Origin: Maricaulis sp048270265
Lineage (GTDB): Bacteria > Pseudomonadota > Alphaproteobacteria > Caulobacterales > Maricaulaceae
Assembly: GCF_048270265.1 (NCBI RefSeq)
Contig: NZ_JBLWTD010000002.1
Coordinates: forward strand, 1-64,000
Length of the DNA: 64,000 bases
Direction: 5' to 3'
The notes under the pieces were generated by a model, which did no database searches, had not been told where the DNA came from, and saw only the letters and a list, made by a program, of their open reading frames with translations. Shown in pieces: positions 42,348 through 51,942 of the stretch. A program made the translations under genes and the position numbers. The first letter of the stretch is position 1. Every line of letters starts with the position of its first letter.

Positions 42348-43709
42348 ATGACCCGAGTATTCCGAGCCATTTCCGTTCTCCTCGTGAGCCTTGTGTTTGC
42401 GACGGCAGCCACGGCGCAGGAGCCGCTGCGCGTCGATGTCACGCAAGGCAATCTCGACCCCTTGCCGGTGGCGCTGCCCGATTTCATCGGCGCCAGCGAC
42501 GAGGCTGCGATGCGCGGCGCCGACATCACCCGGGTCGTGACAAATGACCTGGCCAGTTCCGGCCTTTTCGCGCCGGTCGATCCGGCGGCCTATATCGAGG
42601 AAATCGAGAATATCGACCTGCGCCCGCGATTTTCCGACTGGCGGGTGATCAATGCCTCGGCGCTGCTGGCCGGCCGTGTCACCATCCAGGATGATGGCCG
42701 TCTTCTGGTCGCCTTCCGGCTCTGGGATACGCGCCTGGAAGACCAGCTCCTGGGCCTGCAATTCGTGACCGCGCCGGAGAACTGGCGCCGTGTCGCCCAC
42801 AAGGTTGCCGATGCCGTCTATCAACGCCTGACCGGTGAAGCCGGCTATTTCGATACCCGCATCGTCTACGTCTCCGAGGGCCGTGGCAGCGAGGACGAGC
42901 CGGTGCGCCAGCTCGCGATGATGGACCAGGACGGGGCCAACCCGTCCTTCCTCACAGATCGCTCCTACATGGCGCTTCTGCCCAACTATTCGCCCAACAC
43001 CCAGGAGATCACCTATGTCTCCTTCATCGAGGGCCAGGCGACGACCTATCTCTACGATCTTCAGACCGGCCGTCAGGAAGCCCTGTTCGCCTCTGGTGGC
43101 CGTGGTGCCGCGTCACAGGTCAATCCGGACGGCCAGAGCCTGTCGGCGCGGTTTTCGCCGGATGGGTCCCAGCTGGCCGTCTCGATCGAGACGCGGGGTG
43201 GGCATGACATCCACCTGTTCGATCTGCGGACCCGCAATCTGGTCCGTCTGACCGATCACCCCGCTGATGATGTCGAGCCGTCTTTTTCGCCTGACGGTCA
43301 ACAGATTGTGTTCTCCTCCGCGCGTGGTGGCGGTTCGCAATTATATGTCATGAATGCTGATGGCACCGATGTGCACCGCGTCAGCTTTGGCGAGGGCCGG
43401 TACACGACTCCTGTGTGGTCGCCGCGGGGCGATCTGATCGCGTTCACCAAACAGAGCGGCAACCAGTTTTCGCTCGGTGTGGTAAGGGCCGACGGCTCGG
43501 GCATCGAGCGAATTCTCTATGAGGGCTACTACGTCGATACTCCGGCCTGGTCGCCGAATGGCCGGGTGCTGTTGTTCACGCGGGGCGAAGGCCGCAGCAA
43601 TGGCACACGCTATGAAATCTGGAGTATCGACCTGGCCGGATTCAATCTCCGGCGGCTGGCAACGGGCGGTATGGCGTCGGATCCGGCGTGGTCGCCCTTG
43701 ATTGAATAG
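42348..43709 (+). CDS. tolB: Tol-Pal system beta-propeller TolB
   Basis: 453 residues. The N-terminal signal peptide ends at ATAAQAQ-type ATAATAQ (about residue 24). Domain 1 (about 25-165) precedes a six-bladed propeller with repeats like FSPDGSQLAVSIE, FSPDGQQIVFSS, WSPRGDLIAFTK and WSPNGRVLLFTR. It shuttles between TolA and Pal in the periplasm. Operon order tolQRAB-pal is intact. Confidence 0.96.
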   Translation: MTRVFRAISVLLVSLVFATAATAQEPLRVDVTQGNLDPLPVALPDFIGASDEAAMRGADITRVVTNDLASSGLFAPVDPAAYIEEIENIDLRPRFSDWRVINASALLAGRVTIQDDGRLLVAFRLWDTRLEDQLLGLQFVTAPENWRRVAHKVADAVYQRLTGEAGYFDTRIVYVSEGRGSEDEPVRQLAMMDQDGANPSFLTDRSYMALLPNYSPNTQEITYVSFIEGQATTYLYDLQTGRQEALFASGGRGAASQVNPDGQSLSARFSPDGSQLAVSIETRGGHDIHLFDLRTRNLVRLTDHPADDVEPSFSPDGQQIVFSSARGGGSQLYVMNADGTDVHRVSFGEGRYTTPVWSPRGDLIAFTKQSGNQFSLGVVRADGSGIERILYEGYYVDTPAWSPNGRVLLFTRGEGRSNGTRYEIWSIDLAGFNLRRLATGGMASDPAWSPLIE

Positions 43710-43838
43710 CAGATATCTGCGTAACGTTTCGCCCGCAGCCTGGCGCCAAGGGGATTTCATCCTGATTGCGACGTGTTGTGTGTGCAGGGGAGAACACCAA
43801 GCGCCATACCGGGCTTGGTCGGATGAAGGTGTACCGTC

Positions 43839-44357
43839 ATGAGAATGAAATTTTTTGCCATTGCAGCGCTCGGCGCATTTGCCACCGCCTGCGCCTCGAC
43901 GCCGCCGGTGCAGCAGGAAACTGCTCCGATCGCGCAGCCGCAGGTCCAGCCGCAGGCTGATCCCTACCGGCCCTCCGGCCCGATTGCCGGTTCGGTCCAG
44001 GACTTCGTCCAGAATGCCGGCGACCGCGTCTTCTACGGCTATGACCGTCACGATCTGACGCCCGAGGCTCGCGAGACGCTGCGCCGCCAGGCCGCCTGGC
44101 TCGCCAGCTATAGTGGCACCCGCATCCTCATCGCCGGCAATTGCGATGAGCGCGGCACGCGTGAATACAACCTGGCTCTCGGCGCACGCCGGGCCAATGC
44201 CGCGCGCGATTACCTGATCAGCCAGGGTGTTGATCCTTCGCGGATTTCCACTGTCTCCTACGGCAAGGAACGTCCGACCTGCCGCGAATCCGGTGAGGCC
44301 TGCTGGGCTGTTAACCGGAATGCGACCACGGCGATCACCGGTGGATACACCAACTGA
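43839..44357 (+). CDS. pal: Peptidoglycan-associated lipoprotein Pal
   Basis: 172 residues. The signal ends at a lipobox FATAC (Cys about 19), followed by a Gln/Pro-rich linker and an OmpA-like domain: VFYGYDRHDLTPEARETL, then ILIAGNCDERGTREYNLALGARRANAARDYL, which binds diaminopimelate in peptidoglycan. It tethers the outer membrane to the wall and receives TolB. A hairpin terminator follows. Confidence 0.96.
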   Translation: MRMKFFAIAALGAFATACASTPPVQQETAPIAQPQVQPQADPYRPSGPIAGSVQDFVQNAGDRVFYGYDRHDLTPEARETLRRQAAWLASYSGTRILIAGNCDERGTREYNLALGARRANAARDYLISQGVDPSRISTVSYGKERPTCRESGEACWAVNRNATTAITGGYTN

Positions 44358-44383
44358 TCGTGAGTCAGGTCCCGGAATAAAGA

Positions 44384-44416
44384 GACGCCCGTGGCCACCA
44401 TGTCACGGGCGTTTTC
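44384..44416 (+). terminator. Intrinsic terminator after pal
   Basis: ACGCCCGTG/CACGGGCGT stem (9 bp) with a 10-nt loop, followed by TTTTCC, 27 bp beyond the pal stop. It separates pal from cpoB transcription. Confidence 0.85.
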
Positions 44417-44491
44417 CTTTGATACGCGGCAAGCCCTGCCAGACGGGGCGAACGCCGTAATTTTGCCGTCCTCTTGCATTAGGTCCGCATC

Positions 44492-45373
44492 ATGATCCGA
44501 TCTCTTTGTCTCTCCGCCCTGGCCGCCACATTGCTTGTGGCCGCTCCCGCTCACGCCCAGTCCCGCCGGGAAATGACCGAGCGCATCGATGCGACCGAAG
44601 TGCGTATCGGCCGGCTCGAAGAGAGTTTCCTGGCCGGTGATCCTGTCGCCGACACCCTGATGCAACGCCTCGACGCCCTCGACTACCAGGTGCGCGAGAT
44701 GACCGGCGAGATCGAACGCCTCTCCTTCGAGAACCGGCAGCTGCGCCAGCAGGTCGAACAGCTCCAGCGCCAGCCCCGGACTGTGGAGCCCGCGCCGGTC
44801 GCTGCCGGTGCTGTCGCGCCTGATGACGAGGCCGCCGCCTGGATGCAGGACGGTCTCGACCGTGCCGCCGATGGCGACGATCCGGCCAATCTGGCCGTGG
44901 TCAATCCTGACGATCCCTTCGCCGGGGAACGCGCTGCAGCCACGGGCGTGCTCGGTGGTGCGCCGCGGGCGCCGGCGCTGCCTGCCGCCGACCCGTCCGC
45001 GATCTATGACGATGCCCGTGCCCGGCTGCTTGATGGCGATTTCGACGGTGCCCAGGCCGGTTTCGAGACTTTCGTGACCGATCATGGCGATGATCCCCGT
45101 GCCGGTGAGGCCTGGTACTGGCTGGGAGAAACCTTCTTCGTCCGCAATGATTTCACCCAGTCTGCCGACGCCTATATCGCCGCCCTGCGGGCCCAGCCGG
45201 AGGGCGCGCGCGCGCCGGACGCGCTGGTGCGTCTGGCAGCGTCGCTGCACGGGCTCGGCCGCACCGAGGATGCCTGCAGCACGCTGGCCCGCTTCGGACG
45301 CCAATTCCCCAATGCCTCGGCCGCTTCGCGTGACCGGGCAAGCCGGGAATCGGTTCGCGCCGGCTGCCAGTGA
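44492..45373 (+). CDS. cpoB: Cell division coordinator CpoB (YbgF)
   Basis: 293 residues. Signal peptide ending at AHAQ (about 23), an N-terminal coiled coil (MTERIDATEVRIGRLEESF; EIERLSFENRQLRQQVEQLQ), a Pro/Ala linker, and C-terminal TPR repeats from about residue 165 (ARARLLDGDFDGAQAGFETFV; EAWYWLGETFFVRNDF; GARAPDALVRLAASL). It coordinates Tol-Pal with peptidoglycan synthesis during division. The stop overlaps the tilS GTG (GTGA). Confidence 0.93.
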   Translation: MIRSLCLSALAATLLVAAPAHAQSRREMTERIDATEVRIGRLEESFLAGDPVADTLMQRLDALDYQVREMTGEIERLSFENRQLRQQVEQLQRQPRTVEPAPVAAGAVAPDDEAAAWMQDGLDRAADGDDPANLAVVNPDDPFAGERAAATGVLGGAPRAPALPAADPSAIYDDARARLLDGDFDGAQAGFETFVTDHGDDPRAGEAWYWLGETFFVRNDFTQSADAYIAALRAQPEGARAPDALVRLAASLHGLGRTEDACSTLARFGRQFPNASAASRDRASRESVRAGCQ

Positions 45374-46713
45374 CAGCGGGCGCGGCACTTCCCAAACGAC
45401 TGCATGCATGGCTCGATCAGGCGCATCCCGGATCGGGGCCGATCGGTCTGGCCTATTCCGGCGGCGGTGATTCCCATGCCCTGCTCTGTCTCGCTGCGCA
45501 GTGGGCCAGCGCGCGCGGGGTTGTCCTGCATGCGCTGACCGTCGATCACCAGCTGCGTCCCGAGAGCGGCGACGAGGCCGAACGGGCCCTGGAGGCTGCA
45601 CGCAGGCTCGGTGCCGAGCGGGTCCTGTTGCGCTGGACCGGCGACAAGCCATCCACGGGTATCCAGGCCGCCGCGCGCCAGGCGCGGCATGTCCTGCTGG
45701 CGGAAGCCTGCCGGGTCCGCAAGATTGATCAATTGCTTCTGGCGCATACGCTCGATGACCAGGCCGAGACTGTGTGGATGCGGCTGCAGGCCGGCGGTGG
45801 CTGGCGTGGCTGTGCCGCGATGGCGCCACGCGCCGCTTCACCGGTCTGGCCCCAGGGGCGCGGCATTGTACTCCTGCGGCCCCTGCTCGATGTGCGCCGG
45901 GCGGAGCTTCGCGACTATCTGACCGGGGCGGGCGAAGGCTGGATCGAGGATTCATCCAATACCGATCCGCGCTATACAAGAATTGCCGTGCGCCGGCGTC
46001 TGGCAAGGCTGGAACCGGCGGGCCTGCAAATCGACCGGTTCACCGGCTGGAGCCGCGATATCGCGGGCATTGAGCGCAGCGAGCGCAGTGCCGCTGCGGC
46101 GCTGGGTGAGACAGCTGTCCGCTTCCATTCCTGGGGTGGGGCGGAGCTGGACGTGGAATGCCTGGCCCGTGCCGCACCCGTGATCCGGAGCCGTCTGGTC
46201 GAGGCGGTGACCCTGGCGCTGTCAGGCCGTGCCGATACGCCGCGCCGGGCCGCGCTGGACGGGCTGGTTGATGCCCTGCTTCGGCGGCGCGCCGGCAGTG
46301 CTGCCGGCGTGCAGACCCTGCAGTGGCGCGGTGCGAGCTGGATCATTCGCGACCCCGGCGCCGTCCTCGGGCGGGTCGACCGGCCAGGCCGCAAATCCTT
46401 CCCGGTGCTGCAAAATTCCGTGCTGGTCTGGGATGGTCGTTACGAGATTGAAACCTCCGGCGTGAATATCATCGCCGAACCTTTGGGCAAGGGGTATAAG
46501 GGAGTTGGTGATCGCGCCGATCTGGAGGCCATTCCGGGCCTGGCGCGAAGCGGTTTGCTGACGCTGCGTTCCCGGGGCGAGGTGTTGGCTATTGCCGGTG
46601 TACGGCATCATCCTCAACTGAGGATCGTGCCATTGATGGCGCAGAGGTTTCAAAGCCGCCTGCTCTATGATGCGCCACCAAAACAGGGTGTGAGCCAACC
46701 GGCTCCGGCCTGA
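45370..46713 (+). CDS. tilS: tRNA(Ile)-lysidine synthetase
   Basis: Converts C34 of the CAU-anticodon tRNA-Ile to lysidine, switching its decoding to AUA. 447 residues from a GTG that overlaps the cpoB stop by 4 bp. The ATP-pyrophosphatase loop is YSGGGDSHALL (about 29-39, SGGGDS being typical). Further motifs: LTVDHQLRPES, AHTLDDQAETVWMRL and IEDSSNTDPRYTR. A C-terminal substrate-binding domain follows, shorter than in E. coli. Order pal-cpoB-tilS-ftsH-folP is the conserved alphaproteobacterial string. Confidence 0.94.
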   Translation: MTAGAALPKRLHAWLDQAHPGSGPIGLAYSGGGDSHALLCLAAQWASARGVVLHALTVDHQLRPESGDEAERALEAARRLGAERVLLRWTGDKPSTGIQAAARQARHVLLAEACRVRKIDQLLLAHTLDDQAETVWMRLQAGGGWRGCAAMAPRAASPVWPQGRGIVLLRPLLDVRRAELRDYLTGAGEGWIEDSSNTDPRYTRIAVRRRLARLEPAGLQIDRFTGWSRDIAGIERSERSAAAALGETAVRFHSWGGAELDVECLARAAPVIRSRLVEAVTLALSGRADTPRRAALDGLVDALLRRRAGSAAGVQTLQWRGASWIIRDPGAVLGRVDRPGRKSFPVLQNSVLVWDGRYEIETSGVNIIAEPLGKGYKGVGDRADLEAIPGLARSGLLTLRSRGEVLAIAGVRHHPQLRIVPLMAQRFQSRLLYDAPPKQGVSQPAPA

Positions 46714-46797
46714 CAGGGCTTGCGGGCTGCGCCTGTGACTCGCACTTCGCGCCCTGAGTGCCCATATCTGGTCTCAGATGACCGCTAGATTGAACGG

Positions 46798-48693
46798 ATG
46801 ATCCGCATGCAAACGAGAAATATCCTGATTTGGGCCGTTGTGTTCGTGCTGTTGCTGGCACTTGTGCAGCTCGTCAGCCGTTCCGGCGAAGCCGTCGCCC
46901 CGACCAGTCAGGTGACCTATTCGGAATTTCTCGGCCGTGTGGAACGCCATGAAATCTCGTCGGTGACGATCCAGGGCGACACCATCCGTGCCGAGAGCGG
47001 TACCGGTCAGACCATCGAGGCCATGCTGCCGCCGCAGGACAACCAGACGGTTGAGATTCTGCGCGAAGCCGGCATCAATATCGATGTCGAGCCGGTCGAT
47101 ACGGACGGTAATTTCTTCGTCAATATCCTGATCAACTACTTCCCCTTCCTGCTGCTGATCGGTGTGTGGATCTTCTTCATGCGCCAGATGCAGGGCGGCG
47201 GTCGCGGCGGTGCGATGGGGTTTGGCAAGTCCAAGGCCCGGCTGCTGACCGAGACCCATGGCCGCAAGACGTTTGAGGACGTGGCCGGTGTCGATGAGGC
47301 CAAGGAAGAGCTGCAGGAAGTCGTCGAATTCCTCAGGGATCCGAGCAAATTCCAGCGCCTCGGCGGCAAGATCCCCAAGGGCGTTCTGCTCGTTGGCCCT
47401 CCGGGTACCGGCAAGACCCTTCTGGCCCGCGCCGTGGCCGGCGAAGCCAATGTGCCCTTCTTCACGATCTCCGGGTCTGATTTCGTTGAAATGTTCGTCG
47501 GTGTTGGTGCCAGCCGGGTCCGCGACATGTTCGAACAGGCCAAGAAGAACGCGCCCTGCATCATCTTTATCGACGAAATCGATGCTGTTGGCCGCTCGCG
47601 CGGTGCCGGTATCGGTGGCGGCAATGATGAGCGCGAACAGACGCTGAACCAGCTCCTGGTCGAGATGGACGGGTTCGAGGCCAATGAGGGCGTGATCCTG
47701 ATCGCCGCGACCAACCGTCCCGACGTGCTCGATCCGGCGCTGATGCGTCCGGGCCGTTTTGACCGCGAAGTCGTGGTCGGCAATCCCGACATCATCGGCC
47801 GCGAGAAGATCCTCAAGGTTCACATGCGTGATGTCCCGCTGGCGACCGATGTTGATCCGCGCGTGATCGCGCGTGGCACACCCGGTTTCTCCGGGGCTGA
47901 CCTCGCCAATCTGGTCAATGAGGCCGCCTTGCTGGCCGCGCGCCGCAACAAGCGTGTCGTCTCGATGGCCGAATTCGAGGATGCCAAGGACAAGGTCATG
48001 ATGGGCCCCGAGCGGCGCTCGATGGTCATGACCGATGAGGAAAAGAAGCTCACCGCCTATCACGAGGCCGGTCACGCCCTTGTCGGCCTCAACATGCCGC
48101 AGCATGATCCGCTGCATAAGGTCACGATTATCCCGCGTGGCCGTGCTCTGGGCGTCACGTTCAACCTGCCGGAATCCGACCGGTTGAGCTATACGCGCCA
48201 GTATTGCGTCTCCCGACTGGCTTCCATGTTCGGCGGGCGGGAAGCGGAAATCATCGCCTTCGGTCCGGAAAACGTCACCAATGGCGCCACCAGCGACATC
48301 CAGCAGGCGACCAGCATGGCCCGGGCCATGGTGATGGAATGGGGCATGTCCGAGAAACTCGGCCGCGTGCGCTACCAGAACCAGTCTTATGAGGCGCCGA
48401 ATATCTCGCCCGATACGGCCGAATTGATCGACAAGGAAGTCCGCACTCTGATCGAGGAAGCCGAGACCACGGCGCGCCGCATCCTGACCGAGCATCGCAA
48501 GGAACTCGATGTGCTGGCCGAAGGCCTGCTGGAATTCGAGGTCCTGACAGGCCAGGAGGTCCGTGACCTGCTCGACGGCAAGCGCCCGACGCGTCCCGAC
48601 GAGCCGGCCGCACCATCTTCGCCGCCGCCGGCAAGTGCCGTCCCGACGACTGATGACGGCCCGGCGATCGATCCGGAGCCGCAAGGCGCCTGA
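46798..48693 (+). CDS. ftsH: ATP-dependent zinc metalloprotease FtsH
   Basis: 631 residues. Two membrane helices (about 6-25 and 105-125) flank a periplasmic segment. AAA domain: Walker A GPPGTGKTLLARAVA (about 200), Walker B CIIFIDEIDAVGRSR, SRH with RPGRFDR. The zinc protease domain has HEAGHALVG (about 421). It degrades membrane proteins and cytoplasmic regulators such as LpxC or RpoH. Start is the ATG at 46798; 46807 is an in-frame alternative. Confidence 0.98.
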   Translation: MIRMQTRNILIWAVVFVLLLALVQLVSRSGEAVAPTSQVTYSEFLGRVERHEISSVTIQGDTIRAESGTGQTIEAMLPPQDNQTVEILREAGINIDVEPVDTDGNFFVNILINYFPFLLLIGVWIFFMRQMQGGGRGGAMGFGKSKARLLTETHGRKTFEDVAGVDEAKEELQEVVEFLRDPSKFQRLGGKIPKGVLLVGPPGTGKTLLARAVAGEANVPFFTISGSDFVEMFVGVGASRVRDMFEQAKKNAPCIIFIDEIDAVGRSRGAGIGGGNDEREQTLNQLLVEMDGFEANEGVILIAATNRPDVLDPALMRPGRFDREVVVGNPDIIGREKILKVHMRDVPLATDVDPRVIARGTPGFSGADLANLVNEAALLAARRNKRVVSMAEFEDAKDKVMMGPERRSMVMTDEEKKLTAYHEAGHALVGLNMPQHDPLHKVTIIPRGRALGVTFNLPESDRLSYTRQYCVSRLASMFGGREAEIIAFGPENVTNGATSDIQQATSMARAMVMEWGMSEKLGRVRYQNQSYEAPNISPDTAELIDKEVRTLIEEAETTARRILTEHRKELDVLAEGLLEFEVLTGQEVRDLLDGKRPTRPDEPAAPSSPPPASAVPTTDDGPAIDPEPQGA

Positions 48694-48717
48694 TCCGGTC
48701 ATTGAACTGAGTAATGA

Positions 48718-48746
48718 AAGCTCCCGGTGTCTCGCATCGGGGGCTT
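48718..48746 (+). terminator. Hairpin downstream of ftsH
   Basis: AAGCTCCCG at 48718-48726 pairs with CGGGGGCTT at 48738-48746 (one G-T pair) around an 11-nt loop, with GTTCTT after it. Probable weak terminator before folP. Confidence 0.6.
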
Positions 48747-48820
48747 GTTCTTGCCTGACAGGCGCAGCAGTGCGCGCTGCGCGTCTTGCCATTCCGATAC
48801 GGGCGGACTAGCACGGCAGG

Positions 48821-49651
48821 ATGCGCAATATCCGATCCCGCCGCCAGTCCGGCATCCCCTTCATCATGGGCGTTCTCAACGTCACCCCCGACAGTTTTTC
48901 CGATGGCGGTGATTTCATCGACCAGCACGCCGCCGTCGAGCGCGGGCTGGAGATGCTGAAGAATGGCGCCGATGTCATCGATATCGGTGGCGAGTCGACG
49001 CGGCCCGGTGCTCAGCCTGTCGATGCGGCCGAGGAGATGCGCCGCGTCATCCCGGTGATCAAGACCCTGCGCGAGCAGACGGCGGCGCGTATCTCGATCG
49101 ATACCTGCAAACCTGACGTTGCCCGCGCCGCGATCGGAGCCGGGGCTGATATCTGGAATGATGTCATGGCCCTCCGCGCGGAGGGTGCTGTCGCCACCGC
49201 TGCCGAACTCGGTGTGCCGGTGATCCTCATGCATATGGCGGGCACGCCCACGACGATGCAGAAGGCGCCGCAATATCGCGATGTCGTCAGCGAAGTGTGC
49301 GAATTCCTCACCGAGCGTGCCGATATCGCCATGGCCGGCGGCGTCGATGCCGGCAGTATCTGGCTCGATCCGGGGATCGGTTTCGGCAAGTCACTCGACC
49401 ATAACCTCGCCCTGATGCACGATCTCGATCAGGTCATCGCCCTGGGCTATCCGGTGTTGTTCGGCGCCTCACGCAAGCGCTTCATTGCCGCAATCGATGA
49501 CGGCGCCGACGAGACCGAACGGCTCGGCGGCTCGCTCGCCGCCGCCCTGCGCGCGGCCCAGGCGGGAGCTGCCATGGTGCGCGTTCACGATATCCGCATG
49601 ACTGTGCAGGCGCTGAAAGTGCAGGCCGCCATTCGCGAGGGCCGGGCATGA
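48821..49651 (+). CDS. folP: Dihydropteroate synthase
   Basis: Joins p-aminobenzoate to hydroxymethyl-dihydropterin diphosphate in folate synthesis; the target of sulfonamides. 276 residues. PABA/pterin motifs: MGVLNVTPDSFSDGG, VIDIGGESTRPGA, ISIDTCKPDVA, NDVMALRAEGA (a DVxA/L variant of the usual NDV), GIGFGKSLDHNLAL and LFGASRKRFI. It is followed directly by a GST gene (ATGA overlap) instead of the glmM found in many relatives. FolE for the same pathway lies 11 kb away. Confidence 0.95.
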   Translation: MRNIRSRRQSGIPFIMGVLNVTPDSFSDGGDFIDQHAAVERGLEMLKNGADVIDIGGESTRPGAQPVDAAEEMRRVIPVIKTLREQTAARISIDTCKPDVARAAIGAGADIWNDVMALRAEGAVATAAELGVPVILMHMAGTPTTMQKAPQYRDVVSEVCEFLTERADIAMAGGVDAGSIWLDPGIGFGKSLDHNLALMHDLDQVIALGYPVLFGASRKRFIAAIDDGADETERLGGSLAAALRAAQAGAAMVRVHDIRMTVQALKVQAAIREGRA

Positions 49652-50295
49652 GCTATACCCTCTACGGCCAGCACGGCTTCGGTTCGACCTGTGTCGAGGC
49701 GGCGCTCGAACTGCACGGCATCCCCTATGATTTCGAGATCGCCGACCCGCTCGACGGCGTTGAAGGTCTGGCGCGGGTCAAGTCGGTCAATCCCGCCGGT
49801 CAGGTGCCGGCGCTGATCCTGCCCAATGACGATGTCATGACCGAAAGCGCCGCGATCCTGATCTGGCTCGGCGATCTGGACGGTCAGTATCGCTGGGCGC
49901 CGCGTCCCGACGCACCCGAGCGGGCCGAATACCTGCGCTGGATGGTGTTCATGTCGTCCAGCTTCTATTCGACGCTGGCGATATCCGACGGTCCGGCGCG
50001 CTTCCACCCGGATCCGGCGACCCACAAGACCCTGCTGCACCAGGCCAATGAACGGCGCAAGCAGATGTGGCGCATCATCGACAATGCTTTCAAGGGCGCG
50101 CCGAAACCCTATCTGCTCGGTGAGAAGATGAGCCTGCTCGATGTCTATGTTGCGATGATGAGCCATTGGCCGCCGCGCGGCGGCTGGTTCCTGGAACATT
50201 GTCCCAATCTGGCCGGCGCTGTGCGGGCGACGGAGAAACATCCCGTCATTCGCGAGGTTTGGCGCCGTAATTTTGATCTGGAGGTACAGGCATGA
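49648..50295 (+). CDS. Glutathione S-transferase family protein
   Basis: 215 residues. The thioredoxin-like N-terminal domain (about 1-78) has LYGQHGFGSTCVEAALELHGIPYDF and the cis-proline NPAGQVPALIL and ESAAILIWL glutathione-binding segments. An all-helical C-terminal domain follows, rich in Trp (RWAPRPDAPERAEYLRWMVF). Catalytic residue is probably Ser or Cys near position 12. Specific substrate unknown. It lies in a translationally coupled trio folP-gst-sugE. Confidence 0.9.
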   Translation: MSYTLYGQHGFGSTCVEAALELHGIPYDFEIADPLDGVEGLARVKSVNPAGQVPALILPNDDVMTESAAILIWLGDLDGQYRWAPRPDAPERAEYLRWMVFMSSSFYSTLAISDGPARFHPDPATHKTLLHQANERRKQMWRIIDNAFKGAPKPYLLGEKMSLLDVYVAMMSHWPPRGGWFLEHCPNLAGAVRATEKHPVIREVWRRNFDLEVQA

Positions 50296-50636
50296 TGGCC
50301 TTTTTGACCGGACCCTGGACGCTGCTGGTGATGGGCGGGATTTTCGAAATGGCCTGGGCGCTGGGCTTCAAATATGTCGACCGCCAGGCGCCACTCTGGC
50401 AGCACGCCGCCGTGCTCGCCGCCCTGGCTGCCTCGATGGTCTTGCTGTTCGCGGCGATGAAGCATCTGCCCGCCGGCACCGCCTATGCGGTGTGGACCGG
50501 TATCGGAACGCTCGGCGTCGCCACGATCGGGATCCTTGTGTTCAAGGAGCCGGTGACGATTGCGCGGATACTGTTCCTGACGCTGATCATGATCGGCATA
50601 CTCGGCCTGCGGCTGAGCGGCGACGGGTCACACTAG
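50292..50636 (+). CDS. sugE: SMR-family transporter, SugE/Gdx-like
   Basis: 114 residues, four predicted membrane helices. First helix WTLLVMGGIFEMAWALGFKYVD carries the conserved glutamate (about residue 17). Later HLPAGTAYAVWTGIGTLGVATIGI matches the SugE/Gdx signature rather than EmrE. Gdx proteins export guanidinium; some SugE confer quaternary-ammonium tolerance. No guanidine riboswitch is seen upstream, and the gene relies on the folP transcript. It overlaps the convergent peptidase gene by 4 bp. Confidence 0.9.
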   Translation: MMAFLTGPWTLLVMGGIFEMAWALGFKYVDRQAPLWQHAAVLAALAASMVLLFAAMKHLPAGTAYAVWTGIGTLGVATIGILVFKEPVTIARILFLTLIMIGILGLRLSGDGSH

Positions 50637-51835
50637 CCGAACGGATCCTCGATCGATTTCGACGGCTCGGTGAACCAGCGCGGGCCATCGGCGGTCATGT
50701 AGAAATGGTCCTCGAGCCGGATGCCGAATTCGCCCGGCACGCAGATCATCGGCTCGTTGGAAAAACACATCCCCGTTTCGAGCGGCGTCTCGTCACCGCC
50801 GACCAGATAGGGCGCCTCGTGGATGTCGAGCCCGATTCCGTGCCCGGTGCGGTGGGGGATGCCGGGCAATTGATAACCCGGCCCGAAACCACGCGTCTCC
50901 GCTTCGGCGCGCGCCGCCGCATCGACACTGGCGCAGCTGCGGCCCAGTTGCGCGGCCTCGAAAGCCGCGAGCTGGCAGGCCTTTTCCGCATCCCAGACCT
51001 CACGCTGGCGCGCCGTCGGCTCACCAAACACATAGGTGCGGGTGATGTCGGACTGATAGCCATGCATGGCGCAACCGGTATCGATCAGCACCACATCGCC
51101 GTCCTCGAGTGACTTGGGCCTGGCGACACCATGCGGAAAGGCTGTGTCGGGCCCGAACAACACAATGCAGAAGGTCGACCCGCCCGGCGCCCCGATCCGC
51201 TTGTGGGCGGCATGGATGAATTCGGTCACTTCGGCGGTCGTGATGCCGGGCCGCAAGATAGCGCCGGCCGCCTTGTGGACTTCGATCGTCGCGGTCTTGG
51301 TTGCCTGCATCAGGGCCAACTCGGCAGCCGATTTGCGGGCGCGGGCCTGCAGGACGGCATTGCCGGCATTGCTGACGCCGCCGCCCAGCGCATCGCTGAG
51401 CCCGGTGACGGCGAAGTAGGGCGCTGCCGGATCGACTCCCAGCTTCGCACCAGAGGGCAGGAGGCTCGCAACAAGCGCGTAGGGGCTCTCATGCTCCTCC
51501 CAGCCGCTCAAGGGCGCCTCGATGCCCATATAGAGCCTGAGTGTGCCTTCCTCGAAGGCGGGGCCGACATAGGTGAGCCCGCCATCGGCCGTAACCACGG
51601 CGCCAACCAGACGTTCCGAGGCCCGCCAGCTCATGCCCGTGTAGTAGGTGAGATTGGTTCCGGCATTGAGCCAGACAGCATCGAGCCCGGCAGCGCGCAT
51701 GCGCCCGGCCAGACCGGCAAGCCGCGCCCGGTGCTCGTCATGGCTGATAGGCTGGCAATCGCTCAACATCGGTTTGAGACGAGCGAGTCCTGCCTCGGCG
51801 GTCGAGCCGCCAACACCGCGTGTGAATTTCGACAT
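50633..51835 (-). CDS. M24-family metallopeptidase (Xaa-Pro aminopeptidase-like)
   Basis: 400 residues from the ATG at 51835 with AAGGAG upstream. The N-terminal creatinase-like domain (about 1-165) has NLTYYTGMSWRASERL. The pita-bread catalytic domain carries the dinuclear metal ligands: VVLIDTGCAMHGYQSDITRTYVFG (two Asp), HRTGHGIGLDIHE (His), NEPMICVPGEFGIRLEDHFYM (two Glu). Likely cleaves Xaa-Pro or related dipeptides; substrate not deducible. Confidence 0.9.
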   Translation of the reverse strand: MSKFTRGVGGSTAEAGLARLKPMLSDCQPISHDEHRARLAGLAGRMRAAGLDAVWLNAGTNLTYYTGMSWRASERLVGAVVTADGGLTYVGPAFEEGTLRLYMGIEAPLSGWEEHESPYALVASLLPSGAKLGVDPAAPYFAVTGLSDALGGGVSNAGNAVLQARARKSAAELALMQATKTATIEVHKAAGAILRPGITTAEVTEFIHAAHKRIGAPGGSTFCIVLFGPDTAFPHGVARPKSLEDGDVVLIDTGCAMHGYQSDITRTYVFGEPTARQREVWDAEKACQLAAFEAAQLGRSCASVDAAARAEAETRGFGPGYQLPGIPHRTGHGIGLDIHEAPYLVGGDETPLETGMCFSNEPMICVPGEFGIRLEDHFYMTADGPRWFTEPSKSIEDPFG

Positions 51836-51942
51836 GATCGAGCACTCCTTCAGACCTCCGGCCATAAAGGACTGAAGGCACGCCCGCCGTCCATGCCTTC
51901 GATCAGGCGCCCTGACGGGGATTGCCGATTGAGGGGCGTGCC

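Noticed and set aside
46774..48792. 672-codon minus-strand open frame
   Set aside because: Antisense of ftsH, whose AAA and zinc motifs are unambiguous on the plus strand.
50292..50636. Guanidine riboswitch ahead of sugE
   Set aside because: The gene starts inside the upstream gst stop codon, leaving no leader for a riboswitch.
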